A DNA stretch of 64,000 nt, taken from Gemmatimonadaceae bacterium (lineage in GTDB: Bacteria > Gemmatimonadota > Gemmatimonadetes > Gemmatimonadales > Gemmatimonadaceae). Made by a program: the position numbers and the translations under genes. Every line of letters begins with the position of its first letter. Within the stretch, counting starts at the first letter, position 1. Below, piece after piece: positions 9,457 through 18,499 of this stretch. The stretch is taken from NCBI GenBank assembly GCA_030835125.1, contig JAUQWM010000051.1, forward strand, positions 1 to 64,000, read 5' to 3'. The notes under the pieces are model-generated. The model saw only the letters and a program-made list of their open reading frames with translations, did no database searches and was not told the DNA's origin.

Positions 9457-10953
9457 GAATTTCCCTTCGCCAATGCCACCCGCCACCAGCAAGATATCCC
9501 CCGACACGACCCGATCGCGCTCCATCATCGGCACGAGCGACCGCACCGTCGCGTGGGCCGCCTCGACGGCAGCGCTCGACGTGAGCGGGCGGCGGAAGTC
9601 GATCCCCTGCGCGGCGCACAACAATTCGATCGCGAGCACGTTCCGGACGTTCCCGACGATGCGCCGCAGCTTCCACGCCGCGCCCATCGCCATCGGCACC
9701 ACGTCCTCCCGGCTCCCATCCGTCGGGATCGAGTCCACACTCGCGGGATGGGAGAGCACCTTGCACTCGCTCGCCAGCGCGGCCGCGGTCACCTGCGCCA
9801 TCATGAAGCCCGAGCTGACGCCGGCGTCCTTCGTCAGGAACGGAGGCAGGCCCTGGTTCAGGTCGGGATGCACGAGCCGGTCGATCCGCCGCTCGGCGAT
9901 CACCGCGAGGTTGGTCATCCCGATGGCGAGCATGTCGAGTACCATCGCCACCGCCTGCCCATGGAAGTTGCCGCCGCTCAACAGCGACCCGTCCTCGAAC
10001 ACCAGCGGATTGTCCGTGGCGGCATTGATCTCCCGGCCGATGATGTCGCCCGCGAAGCGCAGCAGGTCGTGCACCGGACCGTGCACCTGCGGCATGCAGC
10101 GGAGCGCGTAGGCATCCTGCACGCGAGGATCGCCGTGCCGGTGCGATTCCCGGATCTCGCTGTTGGCCAGCAGCCGCCGCAGCAGCGCCGCCGAGTGCGC
10201 CTGGCCCAGTTGCCCGCGCACGGCGTGGATCCGCTCATCGAAGGCGACCGGCGTCCCCATCAGGGCCTCGAGCGTTGCCGCACCGGCCACGTGCGCCGTC
10301 TCCCACAGCACTTGGCAATCGGAGAGGGCGAGCGCGGCCACCGCGGTGTGCGCCTGGGTGCCGTTGGCGAGCGCGACGCCCTCCTTCGGTCCCAGCTCGA
10401 TCGGCGTCAGTCCATGCTCGGCGAGCAGCGCGGCCGCACCGGCTCGGCGGGTGCCACTGATCAGGTCGCCCTCGCCCAGCAGCGAAAGGGCCAGGTGTGA
10501 CAGCGGCGCGAGGTCACCGCTCGCCCCGACACTCCCCTGCTCCGGCACCGGCGGGTACAGGCCCGCATTGAGCATCTCCAGGAGAAGCTCGGCCAGCACC
10601 GGGCGCACGCCGGAGTGGCCCTTGGCCAGCACGTTCGCGCGCAGCAGCATCATCGCCCGCACCTCGTCCTCGGGCAGGAGCGGGCCCACCCCCGCGGCAT
10701 GGCTGCGCACGAGGTTGACCTGGAGTTCGGCCAGGCGATCGGGGGGAATCGCGACGTCGGCGAGCTTCCCGAAGCCCGTGTTCACGCCGTACACCACCTC
10801 ACCGCTGGCGAGCTTGCGGTCCACGATGTCCCGCACCCGCTGCATGCGGCCCCGCGCCGACTCGTCGAGCCGTACCGGTGCGCGCTGGCGCGCGACGCGC
10901 ACCACGTCCTGCAACGTCAGGGAATTGCCGTCGACGCCAAGGGTCGTTGTCAT
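9451..10953 (-). CDS. hutH: Histidine ammonia-lyase
   Basis: A 500-residue lyase that deaminates L-histidine to urocanate, the entry step of histidine catabolism. The Ala-Ser-Gly triad that cyclises into the MIO electrophile is present in GSVGASGDLAPLSHLAL (about residue 142), and the downstream NGTQAH signature is intact. The ATG at 10953 is chosen because it begins the family-typical N-terminus; ten further upstream codons are in frame but unsupported. It is the first gene of the hutH-hutU-(radical SAM)-hutI order. No hutG, hutF or hut regulator is seen nearby. The last codons fall in heptanucleotide repeat DNA. Confidence 0.97.
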   Translation of the reverse strand: MTTTLGVDGNSLTLQDVVRVARQRAPVRLDESARGRMQRVRDIVDRKLASGEVVYGVNTGFGKLADVAIPPDRLAELQVNLVRSHAAGVGPLLPEDEVRAMMLLRANVLAKGHSGVRPVLAELLLEMLNAGLYPPVPEQGSVGASGDLAPLSHLALSLLGEGDLISGTRRAGAAALLAEHGLTPIELGPKEGVALANGTQAHTAVAALALSDCQVLWETAHVAGAATLEALMGTPVAFDERIHAVRGQLGQAHSAALLRRLLANSEIRESHRHGDPRVQDAYALRCMPQVHGPVHDLLRFAGDIIGREINAATDNPLVFEDGSLLSGGNFHGQAVAMVLDMLAIGMTNLAVIAERRIDRLVHPDLNQGLPPFLTKDAGVSSGFMMAQVTAAALASECKVLSHPASVDSIPTDGSREDVVPMAMGAAWKLRRIVGNVRNVLAIELLCAAQGIDFRRPLTSSAAVEAAHATVRSLVPMMERDRVVSGDILLVAGGIGEGKFL

Positions 10954-10998
10954 GCGGGGAATGTCCCCACCCCCCGCGGGCAATTCAAGCCCGGATGC

Positions 10999-13900
10999 TC
11001 AGCGGCGCACGCCCGTGTACCCGCGGGGATCGAAGTCGCGTGTGTCCCAGTCGAACTTGATGTCCGGCTGTGCCTTGAGCGCGATGTGGAAGTTGAACGT
11101 GAAGTTGCCGTTCGGCGCTCTCATGAACGCGAACGTCGCATTCCAGTCGTGGAGTTCGCGCGTGAGGGTGAACAACTGGCTCGCGAATTCCTTGCGCGTG
11201 AAGTCGTACGTCGTCGCCCACTGGGCGCCCCACTTCTCGGTGATGTGGAACGACAGGCTCGACGTCGCGTTCGACTGCGCCGGGGTCACGAAGTAGGTCC
11301 CGCCCCCCGTCGACGGCGGCGGCGCGCCCTCGGGATCGGCGCTCGGCGACAGGCGCTGGATGCAGAGGTCGTACTGCAGCAGGTCTTCCCGGAACTGCTC
11401 GCACTGGACGGTGGGATCGACAGTGAGGAAGCCGGTGCCCGAGGGCGGCCGTGTGCGCTGCGAGGAGTATGTCAGGCTCCACTGCCACCCACGCCCGGAC
11501 GGAACCCCCATCTGCCCGGCGATCTGGCTGATCGATCCCGCGATCGGCTGGCCGGCCACGAAACCGGGCGACGCGCCCATCGGCGCACTCGGCGGCGGCG
11601 CGGTACCGGGCGCGCCCGAACTCGACGCGTCGCTGAGGCGGATGCCCACCAGGCGGGCAAGGCCACGCACGATCGGCGATGCCGGCCCCAGCGACAGGGA
11701 CCCGCGGATGGTCTGCCGGTACGGCTTGAAAACCGCCGTGTCCGAGATCGGGTTGCCCTGGAAGAGCGACCAGCCCACACCGATGTCGAAGCCGGGCAGC
11801 AGGTCCGAGCGCCCGGTCACGTCGAACGTCTGGTTGGTGAGGCCGGTCTTCTTCGTGACCTTGGCGCGCTCGAAGTCCCACCCTAACGACGTGAAGCCGA
11901 GCGACAGCAGCTTGATCTTCTGCCAGCGCTCCTCGGGGATGGTGTCGTCCGCCGGCCGCAGCTTCGCCTCGAAGATCGTGCTGAGGGTGAGGCCGAGCGT
12001 CTTCTGCTGGTTGGCGCCGAGGTAGCCGATGCGGGTCCCGCCGATGGCCTCGAGGTACTCGTCGCTGATCTCTCCCTTCGGCGTGTACTGGAACGAGAGC
12101 GCCGGCGTGATGGAGTGGCGGATCGCCGCGATCGGCCCGATGCCCGGGATCCGGCGATACAGCGTCGGCGAGATGCTCACCCCGAACGCCGGCCGCAGCG
12201 ACTGGGCCACGAACCGGTTGCCCGTCCGCTCCGATCGCACGAGCAGGCCATGCGGGTCCACCTTGTTGATCGAAACCGACGGGGAGAGGTTCCACGTCCC
12301 CTGGAAGACCGACGGGAGGGAGAAGCCGGTTTCCCAGTTCACCTCGGTGAGGTACGTGCGCTTGTAGACCCGCAGTTCGCGCTGTGAGGTGTCGTTCACC
12401 GCGACCACGGTGCGCCGCGACGGATAGTCCTCGAGGCGGTCGTTCACGCTGAACGAGTTGCGCCAGTTGAAGCCCAGGATCTCGACCGGCGTATCGAACC
12501 GCATCGTGGTGGTGCGGCTGTTCCGGTCGAGCAGCACGGAGTCGACCGCGCCGCCCGACCCGGTGATGTACCGGTAGGCGAAGTCGCCCACGCGGTCGAT
12601 GTGCAGGTTCTGGGTGTTGCTGAGCGACAACGTGGGAGTCCAGGTGAACCATTCCCCGGCGCGGATCGGCTTCGACGTGATCGAGAGCGTGGGGAACGTG
12701 CGGTCGATCGTCTCGCGACCCGGATACTGCCGCTGGCTGCCGCCGAGCGAGAGGTTGAACGGCCCACGCCCGGTGGAAAAGCTCAGCTGCGACGAGATGA
12801 CCTGCACCGCCGCGAAGGGGTTGAACTGCGTGTTCCGCTGGACGACGGTGTTCGTGACGTAGTTCAGGTTCGCCGTCAGCTTCGTCCGCTGGGAGAACTC
12901 CTGGTTGTGGTTGAGCGAGTACTGCTGGTTGGTGGACCCGTCGCGCAGGTAGTGGTACGACACCCCCAGCTCGCCGTTGATGAACCGGTCCTGCCAGTTG
13001 TAGCGGAAGCGGCTGTTGAACTTCACCCACCCCGGGTCGCCCTCGGCCGGGCGGGCGCCGCTGCGCCAGTCCATCGTCAGCTGCGCGTCGACGTAATCGC
13101 TCAGCGCGAAGTAATAGCCGAAGTCCTCCACCATCCGGCGGTATCCCGACCGGTTGCGGATGATGTCCGAGAAGCCGATGCGCGGGGGGATGATCCCGCT
13201 CCGTCGCCCGCTGCGCACGTCCTGGAAGATGAACGGCAGCCAGAACACCGGGATGTCGGCGATGTACATCACCGCGGGCCGGGCGACCAGGATGTTCTTC
13301 GAGATCATCTTGATCTCGGACGACGCGAAGTGGAAATGCGGGTTCGGGTCCTGGCAACTGGTGAACATCCCGCTCCGCGCGTAGAACGTCGATTCCCCGT
13401 CCGCGGTGGTGTCCCCCTTGAACGCGGCCACGCCGCCGTGGACGATCCATCGCTCGCCGCTCTCGACGGCCGTCGAGACGCCGCGCGCCAGGCCCTCGCG
13501 TGCCTTGACGTCATAGCGCAGCAGCTCGCGCCCGATGACGTCATCCGGCCCGCGTGACGGGTCGCGCAACACGACGGTGTCGCCGCGCGCCTCGATGATC
13601 TGCGTCGAATCGTTGAACGTGATCGTGTCGCCCACCAGCACGGCCGAGTCGCGCGAGACCTGGGCCTTCCCGCGCAGGTACATCTCGCGCTGCGTCGCCT
13701 GGAAGAGCACCGAGTTGCCCTGGTACCGCGTGACCGAGTACCCGGTCCGCCCGAGCAGCGCCGCCATCACCGAGTCGGGCACGTTCCAGCCGATGGAGCG
13801 TTGCCGGCGAACCGTGTCGCGCCTGGCAAGGAGGGGATCCAGCGCGCGGGCCACCGAGTCCGCGCGCGCGATGGAGTCCGAGCGGGCAATGGAATCGCGG

Positions 13901-14052
13901 CGGGCGATGCTGTCGGGACGGGTGGGGACTTGCGCCTGCGACGCCTGCGCCAGGAGCACCATGGCGAGGCCAGGCAGGCCGACCCTCCACCAGCGGACGG
14001 GGGACGGGGGACGGGAGACGGGAGACGGGAGACTCGATCCCACCCGCGTCAT
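10999..14052 (-). CDS. lptD: LPS-assembly outer-membrane protein LptD
   Basis: A 1,017-residue outer-membrane protein that inserts lipopolysaccharide into the outer leaflet. An N-terminal signal peptide (hydrophobic VGLPGLAMVLLAQ, cleaved after AQA) is followed by a short repetitive DSIAR linker, an OstA/LptA-like periplasmic domain (about 100-270), then a long beta-barrel rich in alternating aromatic strands (about 290-1017). The barrel begins with the family-typical ARPAVMYIADIPVFWLPF segment. The ATG at 14052 has an AGGGG ribosome-binding site and follows the tatC stop by 10 bp. A heptanucleotide repeat encodes the Ser/Pro-rich stretch before the signal peptide, an odd start. The LptE partner is not visible. 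Confidence 0.88.
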   Translation of the reverse strand: MTRVGSSLPSPVSRPPSPVRWWRVGLPGLAMVLLAQASQAQVPTRPDSIARRDSIARSDSIARADSVARALDPLLARRDTVRRQRSIGWNVPDSVMAALLGRTGYSVTRYQGNSVLFQATQREMYLRGKAQVSRDSAVLVGDTITFNDSTQIIEARGDTVVLRDPSRGPDDVIGRELLRYDVKAREGLARGVSTAVESGERWIVHGGVAAFKGDTTADGESTFYARSGMFTSCQDPNPHFHFASSEIKMISKNILVARPAVMYIADIPVFWLPFIFQDVRSGRRSGIIPPRIGFSDIIRNRSGYRRMVEDFGYYFALSDYVDAQLTMDWRSGARPAEGDPGWVKFNSRFRYNWQDRFINGELGVSYHYLRDGSTNQQYSLNHNQEFSQRTKLTANLNYVTNTVVQRNTQFNPFAAVQVISSQLSFSTGRGPFNLSLGGSQRQYPGRETIDRTFPTLSITSKPIRAGEWFTWTPTLSLSNTQNLHIDRVGDFAYRYITGSGGAVDSVLLDRNSRTTTMRFDTPVEILGFNWRNSFSVNDRLEDYPSRRTVVAVNDTSQRELRVYKRTYLTEVNWETGFSLPSVFQGTWNLSPSVSINKVDPHGLLVRSERTGNRFVAQSLRPAFGVSISPTLYRRIPGIGPIAAIRHSITPALSFQYTPKGEISDEYLEAIGGTRIGYLGANQQKTLGLTLSTIFEAKLRPADDTIPEERWQKIKLLSLGFTSLGWDFERAKVTKKTGLTNQTFDVTGRSDLLPGFDIGVGWSLFQGNPISDTAVFKPYRQTIRGSLSLGPASPIVRGLARLVGIRLSDASSSGAPGTAPPPSAPMGASPGFVAGQPIAGSISQIAGQMGVPSGRGWQWSLTYSSQRTRPPSGTGFLTVDPTVQCEQFREDLLQYDLCIQRLSPSADPEGAPPPSTGGGTYFVTPAQSNATSSLSFHITEKWGAQWATTYDFTRKEFASQLFTLTRELHDWNATFAFMRAPNGNFTFNFHIALKAQPDIKFDWDTRDFDPRGYTGVRR
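13845..13915 (-). repeat. 15-bp coding repeat encoding DSIAR units in LptD
   Basis: About four to five degenerate 15-bp units encode a run of Asp-Ser-Ile/Val-Ala-Arg pentapeptides just after the predicted LptD signal peptide. The repeat keeps the frame, unlike the 7-bp arrays, and looks like a flexible periplasmic linker. Confidence 0.75.
13996..14037. repeat. Heptanucleotide tandem repeat in lptD leader
   Basis: Six units with gac spaced exactly every 7 bp (gacgggg, gacgggg, gacggga, gacggga, gacggga, gactcga). The array lies inside the first 20 codons of lptD. Because 7 is not a multiple of 3, it is translated as a quasi-periodic Ser/Pro-rich peptide. Confidence 0.85.
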
Positions 14053-14062
14053 CACCAATCCC

Positions 14063-14839
14063 CTAGTCCGCGGTCTCGAGCGCCGCGGCCTCGCGTCGCC
14101 GCTTCCACCGGAACACCACCGAGGACAGCACCACGCTCAATTCGTAGAGCGCGTACAGCGGCCCGGCCATCAGGAGGAGGCTCATGGGATCCTGCCCCGG
14201 CGTGATGAACGCGCCGAGCACGATCGAGCCCACCATGGCGAAACGACGGAACCGGTGCAGCATCGACGGCGTCACGATGCCCAGGAGCGACAGCAGCAGG
14301 ATGACGGTCGGCAGCTCGAAGGCCACGCCCAGCGCCACGGTCATTCCCATCGCGAAGCCGAAGTACTCGCTGAAGCCGATCATCGGCTGCAGCGATTCCG
14401 ACTGGATCCCGGCGAAGACCTTCAGGGTCAGCGGGAGGATGACGAACCACGAAAGCGCGCACCCGGCCAGGAAAAGGAGGACGGCCATCATCAGGATGGG
14501 GATGACGACCTTTTTCTCGTGCTTGTACAGGGCCGGCGACAGGAAGCCCCAGAGGTGCCACACGATAACCGGCGACGCGAGGATGGTTCCGATGATCAGC
14601 GACAGGTTCATGATGATCCGGAACCCCGCCGCGGGATGGAACACCGTCAGCTTGCCGTCCTTGAGGTACGGCAGGATCGGCTTCGCCAGGAACGTGATGA
14701 TGAAATCGTCGTTCGTGAACAGGAAGTAGAACGTCAGCCCGACCGCGATGACGAGTGCCAGGAGTGACCAGAGGATGCGCCAGCGAAGCTCCTCGAGGTG
14801 ATCGAGGAACGGCATTTCCCCATGCTTGCCTGGTCCCAT
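14063..14839 (-). CDS. tatC: Twin-arginine translocase subunit TatC
   Basis: A 258-residue polytopic inner-membrane protein, the receptor for twin-arginine signal peptides. The N-terminal MPFLDHLEELRWRILW is the diagnostic cytoplasmic motif, with Glu and Arg residues that contact the signal peptide. Six hydrophobic segments follow, including the conserved periplasmic loop around FGFLSPALYKHEK-type sequence (here WGFLSPALYKHEK) and SLLGIVTPSMLHRFRRFA before the last helices. The start is ATG 14839. lptD follows 10 bp downstream and cpoB lies 55 bp upstream. Its partner TatA is about 14 kb away on the same strand. Confidence 0.97.
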   Translation of the reverse strand: MGPGKHGEMPFLDHLEELRWRILWSLLALVIAVGLTFYFLFTNDDFIITFLAKPILPYLKDGKLTVFHPAAGFRIIMNLSLIIGTILASPVIVWHLWGFLSPALYKHEKKVVIPILMMAVLLFLAGCALSWFVILPLTLKVFAGIQSESLQPMIGFSEYFGFAMGMTVALGVAFELPTVILLLSLLGIVTPSMLHRFRRFAMVGSIVLGAFITPGQDPMSLLLMAGPLYALYELSVVLSSVVFRWKRRREAAALETAD

Positions 14840-14894
14840 GTCGTGAAATCTGGCCTGGTGCGCTACCCGCTGCCGACCGTCCCCGCCCCTCGGG

Positions 14895-15716
14895 TCATCC
14901 GGGGTTCCGGGTCAGCCAGTCCGTCGCCAGGGTGGCAGGGTCCGACCCCGGGAAGTCCCGCACGACCTTCTGCATCGCGGCCCGCGCCTCGGCGCGCTTG
15001 CCTTGGCGGGCGAGCGACATCCCCAGCTTGTACTGCGATGTCGCCGCTGCCTCGTGGGACGGGTACTTCTCGACCACCAGCCGGTAGACGCTGTCGCCCT
15101 GCTGGGCGTTCCCCTCGGCGTCGAACGCGTCGGCGATCCCGGCGAGGGCCAGCGGCACGCGGTCCGACGTGGGATGGTTGGTGATCAGCTGGTTGAAGGC
15201 GTCACGCGCCGCCGACCAGGCGCGGTTGGAGAGCTGGTCGCGCCCAATCTGGTACAGGACGTGAGGACCCTCGCCAAGCGTTGGGGGCGGGATGACCGGC
15301 GTCGTGGTGTCCCCGGCCACCGGAGCCGTCGTGGACCGGACCGCCTGCTCCATCAACTGCCGGTTGCGCTCCTCCAGTTCCACGCGGAAAGTACGAAGCG
15401 CCGTCTCGCTCTGGCCCATGAGGGCGCCCAGCTGTCCCAGTTGCTGGCCCAGGTTGTACAGCTCCTGGCGGGTCGACCCCTGGAAACTCGTCAGGCGGTT
15501 GCTCACGTCACGAACCGAGTCCCGCATGACCCCGAGCGTGCTGGACAGCGACGCGGCGATGTCGGCCATCTGGCGGGCCCGCGCCGAGTCCGCCTGCGCC
15601 TGCTGGGTGCGGAGGGCGAAGATGTCCCCCTGCAGGATGCGGACGTCGTTGCGGGTTGCGAAGCAGCCGCTCGAGCCGATGAGCAGCATCACTGGGACGA
15701 GAAGACGAGGCTTCAT
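14895..15716 (-). CDS. cpoB: Tol-Pal system coordinator CpoB/YbgF-like lipoprotein
   Basis: A 273-residue exported protein. The signal peptide (MKPRLLVPVMLLIGSSGC) ends in a cysteine that suggests lipidation at residue 18, although CpoB is often simply periplasmic. A coiled-coil-prone segment with many Gln and Ala residues (about 30-115) is followed by TPRs (about 150-270) with GRDQLSNRAWSAARDAFNQ and YKLGMSLARQGKRAEAR. This is the CpoB/YbgF architecture, which links Tol-Pal constriction to peptidoglycan synthesis. The ATG at 15716 is chosen because upstream codons are heptanucleotide repeat. It sits directly downstream of pal, as in other Tol-Pal operons. Confidence 0.88.
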   Translation of the reverse strand: MKPRLLVPVMLLIGSSGCFATRNDVRILQGDIFALRTQQAQADSARARQMADIAASLSSTLGVMRDSVRDVSNRLTSFQGSTRQELYNLGQQLGQLGALMGQSETALRTFRVELEERNRQLMEQAVRSTTAPVAGDTTTPVIPPPTLGEGPHVLYQIGRDQLSNRAWSAARDAFNQLITNHPTSDRVPLALAGIADAFDAEGNAQQGDSVYRLVVEKYPSHEAAATSQYKLGMSLARQGKRAEARAAMQKVVRDFPGSDPATLATDWLTRNPG

Positions 15717-15725
15717 GGGACAGGT

Positions 15726-15753
15726 GGGGATAGGAGCCGGGAGATGGGAGACA
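15726..15753. repeat. Heptanucleotide repeat upstream of cpoB
   Basis: Four 7-bp units on the plus strand: ggggata, ggagccg, ggagatg, ggagaca. It lies in the pal-cpoB gap, about 10 bp before the cpoB start codon. Confidence 0.65.
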
Positions 15754-15810
15754 TGCGCTCCCACCTCCCGGCATCACGCACCGAATACCCTAAACTACCA
15801 GTACGTCTAC

Positions 15811-16404
15811 CTACGGTGTGGAGATCGTTCCCGCCGTAATCTCGAACTCGGCACGACGGTTGCGAGCCCAGGCGTTCTCATCCGATCCACCCATCGCCGG
15901 CCGCTGTTCCCCGTAACTGACGATCGCAATTCGCGACGCGTCGATGCCGTTGTCGGTGAGGTACCGCCTTGCGGAAGCGGCCCGGCGCTGTCCGAGGGCA
16001 TCGTTGTACTGATCCGAACCACGCTCGTCGGCATGACCCGAAATGCGGATCTGGAGGCCGGGGTTGCTGCGCAGGATGGAAAGCTTGGAGTCGAGCGCGG
16101 AGCGGGCGTCACTGCGGATGTCCGAGGCGTCGTACTCGAAGTAGATCGTCGCCGTCACCGTGTTGCGAGCCGCTTCCAGCGCCGCGGCACGTGCCCGCTC
16201 CAACTCTGCCGCTCGCACCAGCGAATCCCGGAGTGCGTTCGCCCGTGAGATCGAGTCCCGGCACGCGGCGTTGCACGTCTCGGCCGGTGGCGGAGTGTTG
16301 GTGGTCGGGTTCGTGGGCACGACTGTTTCGGGCTTCTTCTTGCACGCCGACACGGCAACAGCCGCGACCATCGCCAGGGCCATCCCTCGGTGGATGCGGT
16401 TCAT
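15811..16404 (-). CDS. pal: Peptidoglycan-associated lipoprotein Pal
   Basis: A 197-residue outer-membrane lipoprotein that anchors the outer membrane to peptidoglycan and binds TolB. The signal peptide ends in the lipobox VSAC (Cys about residue 21), followed by a Thr/Pro linker and a helical segment. The C-terminal OmpA-like domain (about 90-195) contains the peptidoglycan-binding signature ISGHADERGSDQYNDALGQR. The ATG at 16404 has a GAGGAAACGA ribosome-binding site. It lies 35 bp after tolB and before cpoB, all on the minus strand. Confidence 0.96.
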   Translation of the reverse strand: MNRIHRGMALAMVAAVAVSACKKKPETVVPTNPTTNTPPPAETCNAACRDSISRANALRDSLVRAAELERARAAALEAARNTVTATIYFEYDASDIRSDARSALDSKLSILRSNPGLQIRISGHADERGSDQYNDALGQRRAASARRYLTDNGIDASRIAIVSYGEQRPAMGGSDENAWARNRRAEFEITAGTISTP

Positions 16405-16439
16405 TTCGTTTCCTCTGCGCGGGGTGGGGAAGCTTACGG

Positions 16440-17774
16440 CTAGTGGACAACCAGGCGGGGAGACCAGGCGCCCCCCTTCGCGCCGCCAGCGGCGCGTGTC
16501 AATTGGCGGAATCGGTTCGTTTCGACATCCATCACCCACAGCTGCCAGCTGCCGGTGCGGTTCGATGTAAAGACGAGGTGACGGCTGTCGGGTGACCAGG
16601 ACGGGTCTTCGTTGCGGCTCCCGCTCGTGTACTGACGGATGGAACGCTCGCGGATGCTCACGGTGTGGATCTGTGTCTGCCCGTCTTTCTCGGCCTGGAA
16701 CGCCACCAGTCGCCCGTCCGGCGCCCACGACGGGTCAGTCCGCTGGGACTGGTCGCCGAAGCTGAACGGTGTCAGCGCCTCGGCATTCGTGCCGTCGGCG
16801 TCGGCGATGTACAGCCCGAGCCCACCCGGCCGGTTGGTCACGTAGACAATTCGACGCCCGTCGGGACTGAAGGTCGGGGACACCGCATCCATGCCACGAC
16901 TCACGGTCACGCGGCGGGGGGAATCCGTGCCGAAGGCCTGCGTTGCATACAGGTCGGTCCCGTTGTCGAGGCCATGCGCGTAGAGGAGCGTCTCGCCATC
17001 GGGCGAGAAGGCCGGCGAGGTATTCACCGAGCCGGCCGAGGCCCGCAACGTGCGTGACGCGTTGCCGGCGCCACCCATTTCGCGGATCACCACCCGGGTC
17101 CCGTCATCGGTCATCACCACATACGCGATGTGGGTCGCCCGGGGATGCCACGACGGGTAGAGCGCCACGCCCCGTCCGCCCTCGGTGATCGGGGTCGGGT
17201 TGGCGCCATCGCTGTCGATCTGGTAGACGCGGCCGCCCGACGTGTAGAGGATCCGCGTCGCGGCGATGCCGCGCTCACCGGTGGCCCACAGCTCGACGGC
17301 GTCGGAGATCGCGTGGACCTGCGCGCGCCAGTCGGGCGAGAGCGGCGCCGCGGTGAGCGCGAAGTCCCGCACCCGCTCGACCTTCTGCTCGCGCACGCTG
17401 TGCACCGCCACGTGCAGGCCGGTCCCCGTGGTCGTGGCATGGACCACGAGCATGGCGCCGAGCCTCGCGTACAGCGGGAAGTTGAACTGTCCGCGCGACC
17501 CGTCCGACGCGGTGTCCATCGGCGTCGCCTCGGTGAGGATCACGTTGATCCGGTCGCTGTAGTCCAGGTCCCGCTGCAGGATGGCGCGGACCGAGTCGCC
17601 GTTGGCGCCGTTCACGGGCAGGACCAGCACGCCGGGCTTGATCCCCGCGTTGTACTGGCCGCTGATACGCACCATCGTGGTGTCCTGGGCACGTGCGGTC
17701 GTGCCGCGCAGGACCAATGCCAGCGCAGCCATCAGTGCCAGGGCGCCCGGACGCCGGACCGACAGTCGCATCAT
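16440..17774 (-). CDS. tolB: Tol-Pal periplasmic beta-propeller TolB
   Basis: A 444-residue periplasmic protein that couples TolA and Pal during envelope constriction. The signal peptide (residues 1 to about 29, ending TTARAQ) is followed by an N-terminal alpha/beta domain and a C-terminal six-bladed propeller. The propeller is made of PD40/WD40-like repeats such as SPAFSPDGETLLY, SPTFSPDGRRIVYVT, DPSWAPDGRLVAF and DPSWSPDSRHLVF. The start region ATGATG overlaps the tolA-like stop (TGA inside), so the two are coupled. Order tolQ-tolR-tolA-tolB-pal-cpoB is intact. Confidence 0.95.
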   Translation of the reverse strand: MMRLSVRRPGALALMAALALVLRGTTARAQDTTMVRISGQYNAGIKPGVLVLPVNGANGDSVRAILQRDLDYSDRINVILTEATPMDTASDGSRGQFNFPLYARLGAMLVVHATTTGTGLHVAVHSVREQKVERVRDFALTAAPLSPDWRAQVHAISDAVELWATGERGIAATRILYTSGGRVYQIDSDGANPTPITEGGRGVALYPSWHPRATHIAYVVMTDDGTRVVIREMGGAGNASRTLRASAGSVNTSPAFSPDGETLLYAHGLDNGTDLYATQAFGTDSPRRVTVSRGMDAVSPTFSPDGRRIVYVTNRPGGLGLYIADADGTNAEALTPFSFGDQSQRTDPSWAPDGRLVAFQAEKDGQTQIHTVSIRERSIRQYTSGSRNEDPSWSPDSRHLVFTSNRTGSWQLWVMDVETNRFRQLTRAAGGAKGGAWSPRLVVH

Positions 17775-18499
17775 CGAATGAGTTTTGGGTCGAACGTGAA
17801 AATAACCGTAAGGACGTCGTCGCTGAACCCATCAGGCAAAGGTCCGAAGGCGCCGGCCGCACCGGCCGCCTCGATGGCGCCCTTGGCCTCGGTGTCGAAC
17901 CCGAAGCTGCCCGAGGGCTTCACGATCGACACGCCCATGATCGAGCCGTCCTTCCGGATCACGAACCGCACGTCGGCGGTCAGCAACTGCGCCTGGCGCG
18001 GCTTGAACCGCACCATGATCTGGGTGACGATGTTCCGCAGGTAGCCGGGGTACGCGAACGCCTTGCCGGCGATGTTCACGTTGGCGACATCGGTGCCCGT
18101 GCCGCCCGTTTCGCCGCCTCCCGCCCTGGGCGCGGGGGTGTCGAAGCGCGCGCTCTTCGCGTCAGGCACCTGGGTCGCCGCCGACGTTGTGGTCCGCTGC
18201 TTCTGGGCCGGCGGGCGCCGCACCGGGGGCGCCTTGGGCGCCACCTCGGCGCGCTTCGGGATCGGCGCGTCCGGCTGGGTCGCCGCCCCCGCGTTGGCCA
18301 GGCCGACCTGCCTCGGTCCCGCCTGGGCGGCGATGAGCTGGACCGCGTAAACCTCTCCCCCCGGCTCCCGGCCCCGCGCGGCATAGAGGACCAGCGCCAC
18401 CAGCCCGACGTGCACCACCGCCGACAGCGTCATCGGCACGCCCAGCCCGCGCGCACCGGTGCCTGACGAGCGGCCGTGTTCGAGCACGTCCGCGGTCAT
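17771..18499 (-). CDS. TolA/TonB-like energy-transducing protein
   Basis: A 242-residue protein with one N-terminal transmembrane helix (about residues 22-42, PMTLSAVVHVGLVALVLYAA), a Pro/Lys/Arg-rich periplasmic linker (about 70-135), and a C-terminal TonB/TolA-type domain (about 145-240). That domain contains the typical YPGYLRNIVTQIMVRF and VVxxSGSFGFDTEA-like elements. It should carry proton-motive energy from TolQR to TolB-Pal. The start ATG at 18499 overlaps the tolR stop (ATGA) and its stop overlaps the tolB start. It is shorter than E. coli TolA (421 residues), lacks the long helical stalk, and could equally be named TonB; context favours TolA. Confidence 0.88.
   Translation of the reverse strand: MTADVLEHGRSSGTGARGLGVPMTLSAVVHVGLVALVLYAARGREPGGEVYAVQLIAAQAGPRQVGLANAGAATQPDAPIPKRAEVAPKAPPVRRPPAQKQRTTTSAATQVPDAKSARFDTPAPRAGGGETGGTGTDVANVNIAGKAFAYPGYLRNIVTQIMVRFKPRQAQLLTADVRFVIRKDGSIMGVSIVKPSGSFGFDTEAKGAIEAAGAAGAFGPLPDGFSDDVLTVIFTFDPKLIR

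Noticed and set aside
7475-10500. Plus-strand open frame of 1,008 codons opposite hutU and hutH
   Set aside because: Antisense shadow; no family similarity and heptanucleotide repeats run through it.
10985-13450. Minus-strand open frame of 821 codons inside lptD
   Set aside because: Out-of-frame shadow; LptD in the other frame has a signal peptide, OstA-like domain and beta-barrel.
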